From the NCBI GenBank assembly GCA_910586585.1, contig CAJUKA010000007.1, positions 29,720 to 93,719 of the forward strand: a stretch of 64,000 nucleotides of DNA. Direction: 5' to 3'. Below are positions 26,623 through 36,102 of this stretch, piece by piece; positions within the stretch are counted from its first letter, which is position 1; each line of letters starts with the position of its first letter. Below the pieces are notes generated by a model that was given only the letters and a program-made list of their open reading frames with translations, was not told the origin of the DNA and ran no database searches. The position numbers and the translations under genes were made by a program. The DNA is from an uncultured Lachnospiraceae bacterium. GTDB lineage: Bacteria; Bacillota; Clostridia; Lachnospirales; Lachnospiraceae.

Positions 26623-27642
26623 CTAGCGGGAAACAGTTCCTTGTATTACAGTGTCCGCATTGGTATTGCTTGCTGTATTTGCATTATTGTCTGTATCCGT
26701 TGCTGTTTCTGTATTATTTGTTTCGCTATTATCTTCTACATTGCTTCCATTGCTTGTGCTTCCCTCATTTGTAGTCCCCGTTCCGGAAGTGTCTCCTAAC
26801 TGATTCACATTCAGACGCGCAGGAAGCCCTCTATAAAATTCCTCCATATTATCATTGATCTGGAACTGGTTATTCTGAAGCACTGTAATGTAATCCGCAA
26901 CGATGCGGCCAAGGTTGCTGTCTTTGTTCGCCTGTGCAAACTGTTGATAATATTGCAGGGATTCCTGTGTGATGGTATTATCTTGTTCGCCTTTATAAAA
27001 GTGCGGGATTCCCTCTGCGCCATTATAGCCGCCGGTTATTGCTTGTGTTGCTATTTCTTCATATAGTCTTGAAGCAGCTTCTGTTGATGCATTGTTTGGA
27101 TATTTTTGCAAATGATGCTCAAATAAAACTGCTCTTTCAAGCATTTCCGAAAGTGTCATATTGATGACCTTGCGGTTCTCTTTGTCTGACATGACCATAG
27201 ATGGCGTGTCCGACTCTAATTTCATAAGGTCCATAAATGCGATCATATCTTCCGGCATATACTGTCTGCTGTCTTCAAGTTCTGTAAAATCAATATTCCT
27301 GATATCACTGCCAAAGCTAAGAAGTCCTTTGAAAAAACGTTCTACATCATTCACGCCTGCACTGACAATATTTGTATTGATGTATCCGATAATATCTTTT
27401 GGATCTGTATTCTCATCACCAAGCATGGTGTCAAATTCACGATATCCGTTTTCCGCCTCGGTATTGGCGCTGCTTTCTGTAGTGCCGCTCTCTTCTGTCT
27501 GCTGTGACTGATCCTCGCCCGTAAGCGGGTCTTTATTTTCGTTTGTCTCTTTTCTGTTTCCACATGCGGAGCTTGAAAGCGCACAAGCCAAGCATACTGC
27601 TGCCAGCACTGCTTTGCGAACTGCTAAATGATTCCTTTTCAT
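26623..27642 (-). CDS. Lipoprotein of unknown function
   Basis: 339 residues. The signal has a basic start, a hydrophobic core and the lipobox SSAC at residues ~24-27, so the mature protein is anchored to the membrane outer face. Residues 30-75 are a Glu/Asn/Thr-rich linker. A helical domain (~80-275) shows EEIATQAITGGYNGAEGIPH and is not recognised. The tail is a low-complexity Asn/Thr/Ser stretch. GGGAGG precedes the ATG. Substrate of signal peptidase II encoded next door. Confidence 0.82.
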   Translation of the reverse strand: MKRNHLAVRKAVLAAVCLACALSSSACGNRKETNENKDPLTGEDQSQQTEESGTTESSANTEAENGYREFDTMLGDENTDPKDIIGYINTNIVSAGVNDVERFFKGLLSFGSDIRNIDFTELEDSRQYMPEDMIAFMDLMKLESDTPSMVMSDKENRKVINMTLSEMLERAVLFEHHLQKYPNNASTEAASRLYEEIATQAITGGYNGAEGIPHFYKGEQDNTITQESLQYYQQFAQANKDSNLGRIVADYITVLQNNQFQINDNMEEFYRGLPARLNVNQLGDTSGTGTTNEGSTSNGSNVEDNSETNNTETATDTDNNANTASNTNADTVIQGTVSR

Positions 27643-27874
27643 ATAAATATTTCCTCCCTGTTTTTGCTGATAATTTATGCTTTATTAGCATTTCTCAGTT
27701 TCGGTAAAATATTCATATCAAAAAAATTTTATACTTTTCACATCGCAAGCAATTCTCAAGTTAGAAGCCTACACACTGTTTCAAAGTTCCGCACTCCCCC
27801 TTTCGTGCTTGTTTGGTTATCTGGGGAAGTGCTATTTTCACTTTATAATAAATTTTTATTTATCGTTATCTATT

Positions 27875-29602
27875 TTACCCAAGTCCCGCCAAAAATTCAA
27901 ATACGCCTGAAATATTCAGGCGGCCATATCCCCACTCCCGATTCGGATATTCCAAATAGTTTTCTCTTGTCGCACCGCGAATCAGGTAGTTTTTAATATT
28001 AATCGAATTGGCAATGACATCATTTTGGCGGACCACTGCCCACTCCATAAGCTGGGCACACCCCCCGGCTGTAATTGCCGCCGCCACGCTTGTACCGCTT
28101 CGTTCTCCAAAAGGCGTTGATACATCGACTCCTGGCGCTGCAATTTCAGGAACAATATAATTATCTCTGGCAAATCCTCTTCCAGAGGTCGGAGCGATGC
28201 TGTTATTGACAATCTGGTAGTTTGCTACTGTGACTGCACTATGTACGTATCCAGGCTCTGTTATGGTGGTATGAGGATCCGACTGCAAAAAGTGCGTATC
28301 AGACGACAAAAAATCCGTGATGGGAAGCCAGATATCAAATTGCCCCCCTATGACATTTCCTTCTGAATTGATTCGGATAATCCAGACCCCTTCTGTTGGA
28401 TCTGAGAAGCGAAACCGGATTACTTCTGCACCAGACATTGCTTCCACAATCTGATAATCTATCAAAATCCTGGTTTTTTCATAGATAAAAGAAAATTCCT
28501 GGGGTGTCGCACTCCTAAAATTATTCCATCGAATAATCTCTCCTCCTGGAGAACGTATGATTGCATTATAAAAATATGGCGCGTCTCCCCACAAATCCAT
28601 CACGAATCCTTTTTCGTTTTCTCCAACGCGAAGTTCCACATCCTGATACGATTGCAGTTCTGTGATCCTTCCAAAAAAATGATGTGCTGAATTCCCCTCA
28701 TTGCCACAGGCTGTCACAAAGACATGACTTTTCTGCCGACTGATATAGTCAATATAATTTCCCAACATACCACCGCCTGTATGGTCACCAAGACTCGTGC
28801 CGATTCCGAGACAGATAACAAGCGGACTTTTTAAAGGGACCACATATTTTTGCAAATACTGAATTGCCTGCAATAAATCCGATTCACCATAGCAAGGTAC
28901 ACCCGATGGAATTTTATAATAGTCCTTCAAATACTGTTTCGCTTCTCTAAGCTTGACTACTGCAATCTGACAGCCGGGTGCTGCACCAATAAACCTGCCT
29001 CCCTCAATGGAACTGCCCGCCGCCAAACTTGCCATCACACTTCCATGGCCATTTGCATCTGTACTTGGCACCAAAGACAACGGATCTGAGCTGATAAGCG
29101 CCTCATCTATCATCTCTTTTGTGTATTCTGAGCCATATTGAAACCCTTCCGGCGGAGTTCCCGTCTGAATCGTCTGATCCCAAATGCCTACAATGCGGGT
29201 TCTTCCTGATAAATCCCTGAAAACCGGCTCTTGATAGCGAATTCCTGTGTCAATGATTCCAACAGTCACACCATTTCCAGTCAGCCCCAATGGCTCTTCC
29301 TGCGCTGACAAAATTCCTGATGCCGCAAGCGCAAGAGTATTTAGATTCATGTTTTGCGCTGCTTCAAGCGGCTGAGCTTGAAAGTCTTCCATTAACCCAT
29401 AGCATTTTGGGGTAAAAGAATATGAAGACTGACTCATATTGTAGCCCGTCAGTCGTCTTCGTTCTGCAAAATAAATTCCCCAACCATTTCCCAGCGAATG
29501 ATAACAATGATCGATAGACTCATTGATGTATTCACTAGGAAGAATATCTGTTACTAAGATCTCTGCATAATCATTCGATATAATACGCTCCTTACAGGTC
29601 AC
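27875..29602 (-). CDS. Subtilisin-like S8 serine protease (Csp-like)
   Basis: 575 residues with all three catalytic residues: Asp near 117 (GIIDTGIRY), His near 184 (NGHGSVMASLAAG) and Ser near 504 (RSGTSVAAAITAG). A ~150-residue insert lies between the His/Asn region and the Ser block, as in clostridial Csp proteases that process the spore cortex hydrolase SleC. No signal peptide. A short N-terminal region (ERIISNDYAEILV) is common to this Lachnospiraceae group. A role in spore germination is inference from family likeness. The start is GTG, preceded by GAGGAAG. Confidence 0.88.
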   Translation of the reverse strand: MTCKERIISNDYAEILVTDILPSEYINESIDHCYHSLGNGWGIYFAERRRLTGYNMSQSSYSFTPKCYGLMEDFQAQPLEAAQNMNLNTLALAASGILSAQEEPLGLTGNGVTVGIIDTGIRYQEPVFRDLSGRTRIVGIWDQTIQTGTPPEGFQYGSEYTKEMIDEALISSDPLSLVPSTDANGHGSVMASLAAGSSIEGGRFIGAAPGCQIAVVKLREAKQYLKDYYKIPSGVPCYGESDLLQAIQYLQKYVVPLKSPLVICLGIGTSLGDHTGGGMLGNYIDYISRQKSHVFVTACGNEGNSAHHFFGRITELQSYQDVELRVGENEKGFVMDLWGDAPYFYNAIIRSPGGEIIRWNNFRSATPQEFSFIYEKTRILIDYQIVEAMSGAEVIRFRFSDPTEGVWIIRINSEGNVIGGQFDIWLPITDFLSSDTHFLQSDPHTTITEPGYVHSAVTVANYQIVNNSIAPTSGRGFARDNYIVPEIAAPGVDVSTPFGERSGTSVAAAITAGGCAQLMEWAVVRQNDVIANSINIKNYLIRGATRENYLEYPNREWGYGRLNISGVFEFLAGLG

Positions 29603-29672
29603 AGTTCTTCCTCTTCAAAAGAATTATTGTTATAATGTATGCCGCCAATCATCAATTGCCACACATTTTTTC

Positions 29673-30155
29673 TTATTTCTCAAAATATGCGAACCGTTCT
29701 TTGTAGCGTATATGCTTATGACTAATATGATAAAACACCAGTGAAACAATCACGATTCCCACTGCAATTCCAAGCGCAATCACAAGTGTTTGTTTTGCAA
29801 ATATCTTTGCTTTTATCTCATTGCCATCTACAATCGCGCGCATTGTATAATACAGGCGTCCGCCTGGCACCAATGGGATAATTGATGGAATCAAAAAAAC
29901 GGTCGCCGGCGCTTTCACAAGTCTGGCTAACAGTTCTGCATAAAGCGTTACAATTGTAGCTGGAATCAGATTCTGCAGCAAAAGCGACATTCCTGCCTCT
30001 GCGCACACACAATAAAGAAAAGTGGACAACACCCCGCCAACACACCCATAAATAATTTTATCCATTTTTGTATTGACATTCAGACAGTATCCTAATGTTC
30101 CGGTGGCTGTCGTCAAGATCATAATCCCATATTTTTCTATAAACTGCATTATCAT
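29673..30155 (-). CDS. Threonine/serine exporter, small subunit (ThrE C-terminal half)
   Basis: About 160 residues with five hydrophobic helices, matching the DUF3815/ThrE_2 half of split ThrE exporters; PSIIPLVPGGRLYYTMRA is the family signature. The start at 30155 overlaps the stop of the upstream subunit as ATGA, with GGGAGG before it, so the two are translationally coupled. Together they form a ten-helix amino acid exporter in the cytoplasmic membrane. Confidence 0.88.
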   Translation of the reverse strand: MIMQFIEKYGIMILTTATGTLGYCLNVNTKMDKIIYGCVGGVLSTFLYCVCAEAGMSLLLQNLIPATIVTLYAELLARLVKAPATVFLIPSIIPLVPGGRLYYTMRAIVDGNEIKAKIFAKQTLVIALGIAVGIVIVSLVFYHISHKHIRYKERFAYFEK

Positions 30156-30940
30156 ACCAATCCTCCCATCAACATAATGGCAACACCAAACCCAGCCGCT
30201 ATTGCAACTGCCATCATAAGCGCCTCTGCAAGCCGCAGTATTCCAGTGATGATGTCCCCACACATCATATCCCGCAGTGCATTCATCAAATTGATTCCTG
30301 GAATCAAAAGCATAATACTTCCTATCATCACTTTATCTGTATTTTGTCCAATGCCTAGATAAATTGACAATATACACAAAATTCCTGCCACAAGAGACGT
30401 AATCAAACTGTAAACAACCCTGTTTCTGCCATATGTGGAAAAGAAATATTCCCACAGATACATCAGCAGCGCAATGATGCCTGCAGCCAGGCCATCTCTT
30501 AGATTACCGCCAAAAAAAATAGCAAACGAAGATGTCAGCAAAAAATAACCGATAACTTTTGATTTATAAATACGCTTCCTGGCAGGAGCCATAATTTCTG
30601 TGATTTTCTGCCCAATCTCTTCACAAGTAGGTTTATTCTCACAAATATACCTGGAAAGCGCATTGAGTTCCTCTAGTTTTTTCAAATCGGTCGTACCAGG
30701 ATTGATGCGCCTTGTAAGCGTAAAATTTTGGCCTTCTTCTGTTTTCCAACTCAATATAATCAAAGACAAAATCGTAAATACATCTACAATTCCGCCCCCA
30801 TATGCCGTACATATGCGCACAATGGTATCTTCAACCCGCAATATCTCTGCACCGCAGCGCAGTAGTGTCTCTCCCATATCCAATGCACATTCCATCACAA
30901 GAGCCGGATTTTCACCACATTTTTTCCTGTTCATTCTCAC
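30152..30940 (-). CDS. Threonine/serine exporter, large subunit (DUF1212/ThrE N-terminal half)
   Basis: 262 residues. A cytoplasmic N-terminal ~115 residues (GETLLRCGAEILRVEDTIVR, a DUF1212 mark) is followed by about five membrane helices. MLLIPGINLMNALRDM is the ThrE signature that matches the VPGG block of the partner. Start is GTG at 30940 or ATG at 30934, both after GGGGGA. First gene of the two-gene exporter operon. The transported substrate is inferred from family only. Confidence 0.88.
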   Translation of the reverse strand: MRMNRKKCGENPALVMECALDMGETLLRCGAEILRVEDTIVRICTAYGGGIVDVFTILSLIILSWKTEEGQNFTLTRRINPGTTDLKKLEELNALSRYICENKPTCEEIGQKITEIMAPARKRIYKSKVIGYFLLTSSFAIFFGGNLRDGLAAGIIALLMYLWEYFFSTYGRNRVVYSLITSLVAGILCILSIYLGIGQNTDKVMIGSIMLLIPGINLMNALRDMMCGDIITGILRLAEALMMAVAIAAGFGVAIMLMGGLV

Positions 30941-30946
30941 TTATCC

Positions 30947-31035
30947 CCCATGTCAGATCAGATTACCACGTTCAAGTCATATCTGAAACTTTGACTCAAT
31001 TCCCCTTCGAAAACAAAGCTTCATTACCACATTAT
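30947..31035. repeat. Dispersed repeat family C, copy 1
   Basis: The stretch from CCATGTCAGA through TTGACTCAA resembles 43911-44001 (CCATGTCAGA...CTGACTCAA) and more weakly 48899-48972. It occupies the gap upstream of the exporter operon. Confidence 0.5.
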
Positions 31036-31117
31036 AATCATATTTCATTTTGCGCTGTTCGTCCATAACTTTTGCCTCCAAGATAACACTTTTTTATCGC
31101 GAGAACCCGTTATTTTC

Positions 31118-31220
31118 TTGACCGTTGTTTTTGAAAGTGTTATGATTTTAACGTAGCAATTAGAGCTTCTGCAGCTCTATTGCATTTAAGAATGACACTG
31201 CACGATCTGTTTTGTGCAGT
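31118..31220 (+). promoter_or_regulatory. ptb-buk promoter and structured leader
   Basis: TTGACC (31118-31123) and TATGAT (31141-31146) are 17 bases apart. The leader holds two hairpins: 31156-31183 (TAGAGCT/AGCTCTA extended by GCAA/TTGC) and 31197-31220 (ACTGCAC/GTGCAGT). Neither is followed by a T-run, so they look like stability or regulatory structures, not terminators. Confidence 0.7.
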
Positions 31221-31253
31221 TAAAAATTTAATATTTAAAACGAGGTGTTTCAA

Positions 31254-32174
31254 ATGAGCAAAGGTTTTGAAGATTTACTAAAGAAAGTTTCCGAGTGCAG
31301 CCGCAAAACAGTATCTGTCGCTGTTGCCGAGGACGAGCCTGTTTTAGAAGCTGTAAAAGCAGCCAAAGAGCAGGGAACTGCTGATGCCATTTTAGTCGGC
31401 GATGAATCAAAAATCAATGAAATTGCAGCCCGTATGAACATGGATCTGACAGGGTTCGAAATTATCAATGAACCAGATCAGGTACAGGCTGCCCACACTG
31501 CTGTAAAACTTGTACATGACGGCAAAGCTGATATGTACATGAAAGGACTTATTGATACCAAGAACTTCCTAAAAAGTGTGCTTGACAAAGAAGTTGGTCT
31601 GCGCACAGGAAAAGCACTCTCTCACGTATGTGTATTTGAAATAAAAGGCATTGATCGTCTTTTGTTCCTGTCTGACGTTGCATTTATGACTTATCCTACT
31701 CTCGAAGACAAAGTTTCCATTATTAACAATACGGTTGAAGTTTGTCATGCATGTGGAATTGCAGAGCCCAAGGTTGCTCCAGTTGCAGCGGTTGAGGTTG
31801 TCAATCCCAAGATGCCTTGTACTGTTGATGCCGAAGAACTTTCAAAGATGAGTGCAGAAGGCAAAATTACTGGATGCATTATTGATGGTCCACTCTCTAT
31901 GGATATGGCTATCGACAGCGCTGCCGCTGCGCACAAAGGCGGTACAGGCAGAAAGATTGCAGGAGACGCAGATGTGATTCTGTTTCCTGATATTCATTCC
32001 GGAAACCTTGTTTATAAAGTACTCACACATTTATGTGATGTCAAAAACGGCAACATTCTGACTGGTACAGCAGCTCCTGTCATTCTTACATCACGCTCTG
32101 ATACCTTTGAAGCAAAACTTCATTCCATCGCACTTGCTGCAGTTGTTGCTGAGGCTATGAAAGCTGCACAATAG
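31254..32174 (+). CDS. ptb: Phosphate butyryltransferase
   Basis: 306 residues, usual length. It converts butyryl-CoA and phosphate to butyryl-phosphate, the first step of the kinase route to butyrate. Conserved blocks include KGLIDTKNFLKSVLDKEVGL, SHVCVFE, LFLSDVAFMTYP and the late GPLSMDMAID and PDIHSGNLVYK. The ATG at 31254 follows GAGGTG with proper spacing; the frame start at 31245 does not. buk follows after 28 bases, one operon under the promoter at 31118. Confidence 0.96.
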   Translation: MSKGFEDLLKKVSECSRKTVSVAVAEDEPVLEAVKAAKEQGTADAILVGDESKINEIAARMNMDLTGFEIINEPDQVQAAHTAVKLVHDGKADMYMKGLIDTKNFLKSVLDKEVGLRTGKALSHVCVFEIKGIDRLLFLSDVAFMTYPTLEDKVSIINNTVEVCHACGIAEPKVAPVAAVEVVNPKMPCTVDAEELSKMSAEGKITGCIIDGPLSMDMAIDSAAAAHKGGTGRKIAGDADVILFPDIHSGNLVYKVLTHLCDVKNGNILTGTAAPVILTSRSDTFEAKLHSIALAAVVAEAMKAAQ

Positions 32175-32202
32175 TGCCTATTTCATTTAGGAGGAAAACC
32201 AT

Positions 32203-33270
32203 ATGTCAATCAAAAGTTTGATTATTAATCCAGGCTCTACATCTACGAAAATCGGCGTTTTCGAAGATGAAACCTTATTGTTTGAGGAAACATTGCGTCA
32301 CTCAACAGAAGAAATTTCCCAATATGCTGCCATTGTGGATCAGAAAGATTTCCGCAAAAAAATCATTACTGACTTACTGGAAAAGAAAAACTTCGATATT
32401 CAGTCTTTGAATGTTATTGTTGGACGCGGCGGTATGTTAAAGCCAATTCCAGGGGGTACATATGCAGTGACAGATGCCCTGCTTGAAGACTTAAAAGTAG
32501 GCGTACAAGGACAGCACGCTTCCAATCTTGGTGGAATCCTGGCAAGAGAAATCGGTGATGCTATTGGCGTACCTTCCTACATTGTCGATCCCGTTGTAGT
32601 AGATGAATTAATGCCTATCGCAAGATATTCTGGTGTGCCAGAACTGCCGCGTGGAAGTATCTTTCATGCACTGAACCAGAAGGCTGTCGCAAAAAGATAT
32701 GCAGGCGAAATTGACAAACCTTATGAATCTCTGCGTTTAATTGTAGTACACATGGGAGGCGGCGTATCAGTAGGTGCTCATGAAAATGGCAAGGTAATCG
32801 ATGTTTTCAGTGCCTTTGACGGAGATGGCGCTTTCTCACCAGAACGTGCTGGTGGTGTACCAGGCGGCGCTCTTGTGAAAATGTGCTTCTCTGGAAAATA
32901 TACAGAGAAGGAAGTTTACAGCAAACTTATCGGCAAAGGCGGCTTCAACGCTTATCTACAGACAAATGATATGCGTGAAGTTTCCAAACGTGCGAATGAA
33001 GGTGATGAAAAAGCAAAAGAAGCAAAAGAAGCTTTCCTGCTGCAAGTATCTAAAGACATTGGATCTATGGCCTGTGTATTGAATGGAAAAGTTGATCAGA
33101 TTATTGTGACGGGCGGCATCGCTTATGGTGAAGATGTTATCGCCGCTCTCAAAGAGCGTGCTGAATGGATTGCACCATTTACAGTATATCCCGGTGAAGA
33201 TGAACTGCTTGCACTTGCAAAAGGTGCGCTTCGCATCATGAACAAAGAAGAAGAATTGATGGAATATTAA
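32203..33270 (+). CDS. buk: Butyrate kinase
   Basis: 355 residues of the ASKHA acetate/butyrate kinase family. It makes ATP and butyrate from butyryl-phosphate and ADP. Seen: INPGSTSTKIGVFEDE at the N-terminus, VGRGGMLKPIPGGTY, VVDPVVVDELMPIAR, HMGGGVSVGAHENG and the ATP-binding IIVTGGIAYGEDV. Presence of ptb-buk points to the kinase terminal route of some Coprococcus and Butyrivibrio, although a CoA-transferase elsewhere cannot be excluded. AGGAGG precedes the ATG; terminator at 33313. Confidence 0.97.
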   Translation: MSIKSLIINPGSTSTKIGVFEDETLLFEETLRHSTEEISQYAAIVDQKDFRKKIITDLLEKKNFDIQSLNVIVGRGGMLKPIPGGTYAVTDALLEDLKVGVQGQHASNLGGILAREIGDAIGVPSYIVDPVVVDELMPIARYSGVPELPRGSIFHALNQKAVAKRYAGEIDKPYESLRLIVVHMGGGVSVGAHENGKVIDVFSAFDGDGAFSPERAGGVPGGALVKMCFSGKYTEKEVYSKLIGKGGFNAYLQTNDMREVSKRANEGDEKAKEAKEAFLLQVSKDIGSMACVLNGKVDQIIVTGGIAYGEDVIAALKERAEWIAPFTVYPGEDELLALAKGALRIMNKEEELMEY

Positions 33271-33312
33271 TTTCAATCAGATGATAATAAAATCTACATC
33301 ATCGACAAAAAA

Positions 33313-33334
33313 ATTGAGCGCCAACGCGCTCAAT
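33313..33334. terminator. Bidirectional terminator after buk
   Basis: ATTGAGCG/CGCTCAAT hairpin with A-run before and T-run after; it also serves the convergent Uma2 gene. Confidence 0.88.
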
Positions 33335-33343
33335 TTTTATATG

Positions 33344-33886
33344 CTATAATTCAAGATTGGACATCCGTATAGAAAAATCCAAATAAATTCCAACAGGAAT
33401 ATCACTGATAAAACTATACTCATTCAAATCATCCTGAAAGAAATCATAGACCATTACCCTTGTTTTGTCCGCGTCTACAATCCAATATTCTCGAACACCT
33501 GCAGCACGATATTTGAAAAGTTTTGTAGTATAATCAATCCTTCTGCTTGCTGGAGACACCACCTCGATAACCCAATCCGGCGCACCATTGCACCCTCTGT
33601 CATCAAGTTTATTGTCATCACAAATAACGCAAATATCAGGCTCAACATAGCTCTTGTCATCCGCATCAATAAAAACACCAAATGGGGTAATATCTACTTC
33701 CCCCTTAAAATTATTTCTTCGAATGTGTTCCCGAATTGTAGCAAAAAGCTCACCTACAATCCTTTGATGATTTCTTGTAGCCGGAGCCATATAATATACT
33801 TTTCCATCAATAAGCTCTGCTCTCTGTCCTTCCGGGAGATTATAAATATCGTTTATCGTATATGTATTTAACTCTGTTAATGCCAT
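33344..33886 (-). CDS. Uma2-family (DUF820) PD-(D/E)XK nuclease-like protein
   Basis: 180 residues. Family pattern: YNLPEGQRAELIDGKVYYM, then YVEPDICVICDD and PDWVIEVVSPASRRIDYTTKL, where the late Asp/Glu/Val-Ser block forms the PD-(D/E)XK core. Uma2 proteins are widespread, often in many copies, with unknown biological role. Monocistronic, facing buk with a shared terminator. GGAGAG precedes the ATG. Confidence 0.9.
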   Translation of the reverse strand: MALTELNTYTINDIYNLPEGQRAELIDGKVYYMAPATRNHQRIVGELFATIREHIRRNNFKGEVDITPFGVFIDADDKSYVEPDICVICDDNKLDDRGCNGAPDWVIEVVSPASRRIDYTTKLFKYRAAGVREYWIVDADKTRVMVYDFFQDDLNEYSFISDIPVGIYLDFSIRMSNLEL

Positions 33887-34076
33887 TCTAACTCTCCTTA
33901 TCTTATCTGTATCTATACATTCTGCCGTTATTGGGTATCTATCTTTGATAGTTTTCTAACCAAATACAGTATATCATATTGCTTCTATAAAGTCTATTTA
34001 AATTTCATTAACAGTAACTCCATTATAAGCGCAATCTTGGAATATTTTCTTCAGATTCTCTTCTTTCTGCCGCACA

Positions 34077-34128
34077 AAACAGGCAATATGTACTTGTAAG
34101 ATTCCTTACTCATACATATTGCCTGTTT
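34077..34128 (-). terminator. Terminator of the butyrate operon
   Basis: Perfect 16-bp inverted repeat AAACAGGCAATATGTA with its complement around a 20-base loop, followed on the minus strand by a short T-run. It lies 29 bases after the etfA stop. The remainder of the 33887-34156 gap shows nothing else. Confidence 0.82.
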
Positions 34129-34156
34129 GAAAATGTATTAAAACATAAATCGATTC

Positions 34157-35203
34157 TTAGTTCTTTGCAGATACAGCTGCCTTAATCTGCTCTGTCAGTA
34201 CTGGAACAATCTTATTTAAGTCACCAACAATACCATAATCAGCAACATCAAAGATTGGTGCTGTTTCGTCTTTGTTGATTGCAATTATAATGTCAGATTC
34301 TTCCATACCTGCCAAATGCTGAATTGCGCCAGAAATACCAATTGCAAAATATACATTTGGACGAACTGTCTTTCCGGTCTGTCCAACTTGCAAATCCTTT
34401 GGCTTCCAGCCAGCATCTACGACTGCACGAGAACAGCTAACAGTACCGCCAATAGCCTCTGCTAAATCCTCCAAAAGCTTGAAGTTCTCTGGACTTCCTA
34501 CACCACGTCCACCAGACACAAGGATTTTTGCATCCATAATATCAACCGTATCTGTAACATTCTTAACAATATTGAGAATCTCTACATATTTATTGTCTGG
34601 TGTAAATCCAGGATCAAACTCTTCTACAACAGCATGTGCGCCTTCCTTTTTCTCAAGCTTCTGCATAACACCTGGACGAACTGTTGCCATCTGAGGACGG
34701 AAATCAGGACAAGCAATCGTAGCAATTGTATTGCCGCCAAATGCTGGACGTGTCATAAGGAGTTGATTGTGTTTCTGCTCTTTTCCAGGAATTGGATTAA
34801 TAGGGAAATCACCAATCTCAAGGGAAGTACAGTCAGCAGTAAGTCCTGTATGTACTCTTGCAGAAACTCTTGGACCAAGATCACGGCCGATTGCTGTAGC
34901 GCCTACTAATAAAATTTCTGGCTTATATTTATTGATTACAGAAGACAATGCATGTGCATAAGGCTCTGTTCTGTACTCTTTCAATTCTGGATTATCAACG
35001 ATAATAACCTTGTCTGCACCATATGCAGCAAGCTCATCTGCCAGATCCTTTACACCGCTGCCGACTAACACGGCTGTCACTTCTGTTGCTAATTTCTCTG
35101 CAAGTCTCTTACCTTCGCCAATCAGCTCAAGAGCAATGCCGCTTACCTTGTTATCTACCTGCTGCGCGAAGACAAACACACCTTTATATTCTTCTAAATT
35201 CAT
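34157..35203 (-). CDS. etfA: Electron transfer flavoprotein, alpha subunit
   Basis: 348 residues. The N-terminal domain is followed by the FAD-binding domain with the signature SGGRGVGSPENFKLLEDLA, SRAVVDAGW, VGQTGKTVRPNVYFAIGISG and the final block INKDETAPIFDVADYGIVGD. With EtfB and butyryl-CoA dehydrogenase it forms the electron-bifurcating complex that couples crotonyl-CoA reduction to ferredoxin reduction. Last gene of the butyrate operon. Confidence 0.97.
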   Translation of the reverse strand: MNLEEYKGVFVFAQQVDNKVSGIALELIGEGKRLAEKLATEVTAVLVGSGVKDLADELAAYGADKVIIVDNPELKEYRTEPYAHALSSVINKYKPEILLVGATAIGRDLGPRVSARVHTGLTADCTSLEIGDFPINPIPGKEQKHNQLLMTRPAFGGNTIATIACPDFRPQMATVRPGVMQKLEKKEGAHAVVEEFDPGFTPDNKYVEILNIVKNVTDTVDIMDAKILVSGGRGVGSPENFKLLEDLAEAIGGTVSCSRAVVDAGWKPKDLQVGQTGKTVRPNVYFAIGISGAIQHLAGMEESDIIIAINKDETAPIFDVADYGIVGDLNKIVPVLTEQIKAAVSAKN

Positions 35204-35230
35204 GATTAACCTCCATATTATATAACATGA

Positions 35231-36013
35231 TTAAATAACATGCTTCTCTTTTAACTTGTTCATGATGTATTCAACAGACTCAGAAGGATCTAATGTAACC
35301 TTCTCTCCCTGTCCCTTTCTAACCTTATCAGATGCTCTTGCAATCTGTGTTGGTGAACCCTTAAGTCCAAGGTTTGAATCCTCTACATCCTTTAAGTCAG
35401 CTCTGCCCCATGTTGTAATTTCTGCCTTGTAAGCATCAAAAATTCCGCCTGGAGTCATATAACGAGGCTCATTTAATTCAGCAAGCGCTGTTATCAAGCA
35501 AGGCATTTTTGCCTTTAATACATGATATCTGTCATCATACTGACGCTCAACAATTACGCTGTCCCCTTCTATCTCAATCTTCTGTGCATATGAGATTACA
35601 GGAATGCCAAGGTGCTCTGAAATCTGAGGACCAACCTGTGCAGTATCTCCATCAATTGCCTGACGGCCTGTGATAATCAGATCATACTCAATATTTCTAA
35701 GTGCACCAGCAAGTGTCTGAGAAGTAGCCCATGTATCTGCTCCGCCAAGAACTCTGTCTGTTACAAGAATTCCTTTGTCAGCGCCCATTGCAATTGCTTC
35801 GCGAAGCACTTCTTCTGCCTTGGGAAGACCCATTGTTACAACTGTTACCTCTGCACCATATTGATCCTTTAACCGTAATGCAGCTTCAAGGCCAGCCTTG
35901 TCATCAGGATTCATGATTGTCAACATAGCTGCTCTGTCAAGTGTACCATCAGGATTGAACTTTACGCCACCCTTTGTATCAGGTACCTGTTTTATACATA
36001 CTACAACTTTCAT
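35231..36013 (-). CDS. etfB: Electron transfer flavoprotein, beta subunit
   Basis: 260 residues: MKVVVCIKQVPDTKG at the N-terminus, VTMGLPKAEEVLREAIAMGA, LAGALRNIEYDLIITGRQA and DGDTAQVGPQISEHLGIP, all EtfB marks. It binds the bifurcating flavin and NADH in clostridial Bcd-Etf. It stands between bcd and etfA in the operon, 27 bases from etfA. Confidence 0.97.
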   Translation of the reverse strand: MKVVVCIKQVPDTKGGVKFNPDGTLDRAAMLTIMNPDDKAGLEAALRLKDQYGAEVTVVTMGLPKAEEVLREAIAMGADKGILVTDRVLGGADTWATSQTLAGALRNIEYDLIITGRQAIDGDTAQVGPQISEHLGIPVISYAQKIEIEGDSVIVERQYDDRYHVLKAKMPCLITALAELNEPRYMTPGGIFDAYKAEITTWGRADLKDVEDSNLGLKGSPTQIARASDKVRKGQGEKVTLDPSESVEYIMNKLKEKHVI

Positions 36014-36102
36014 TGCTTATTCTCCTTATTATATATTTTGATTGATATGTTATGAAATATTTTCTATCTTATGAAATGTGCATTCGAAAGCCTTCCACAT
36101 TT

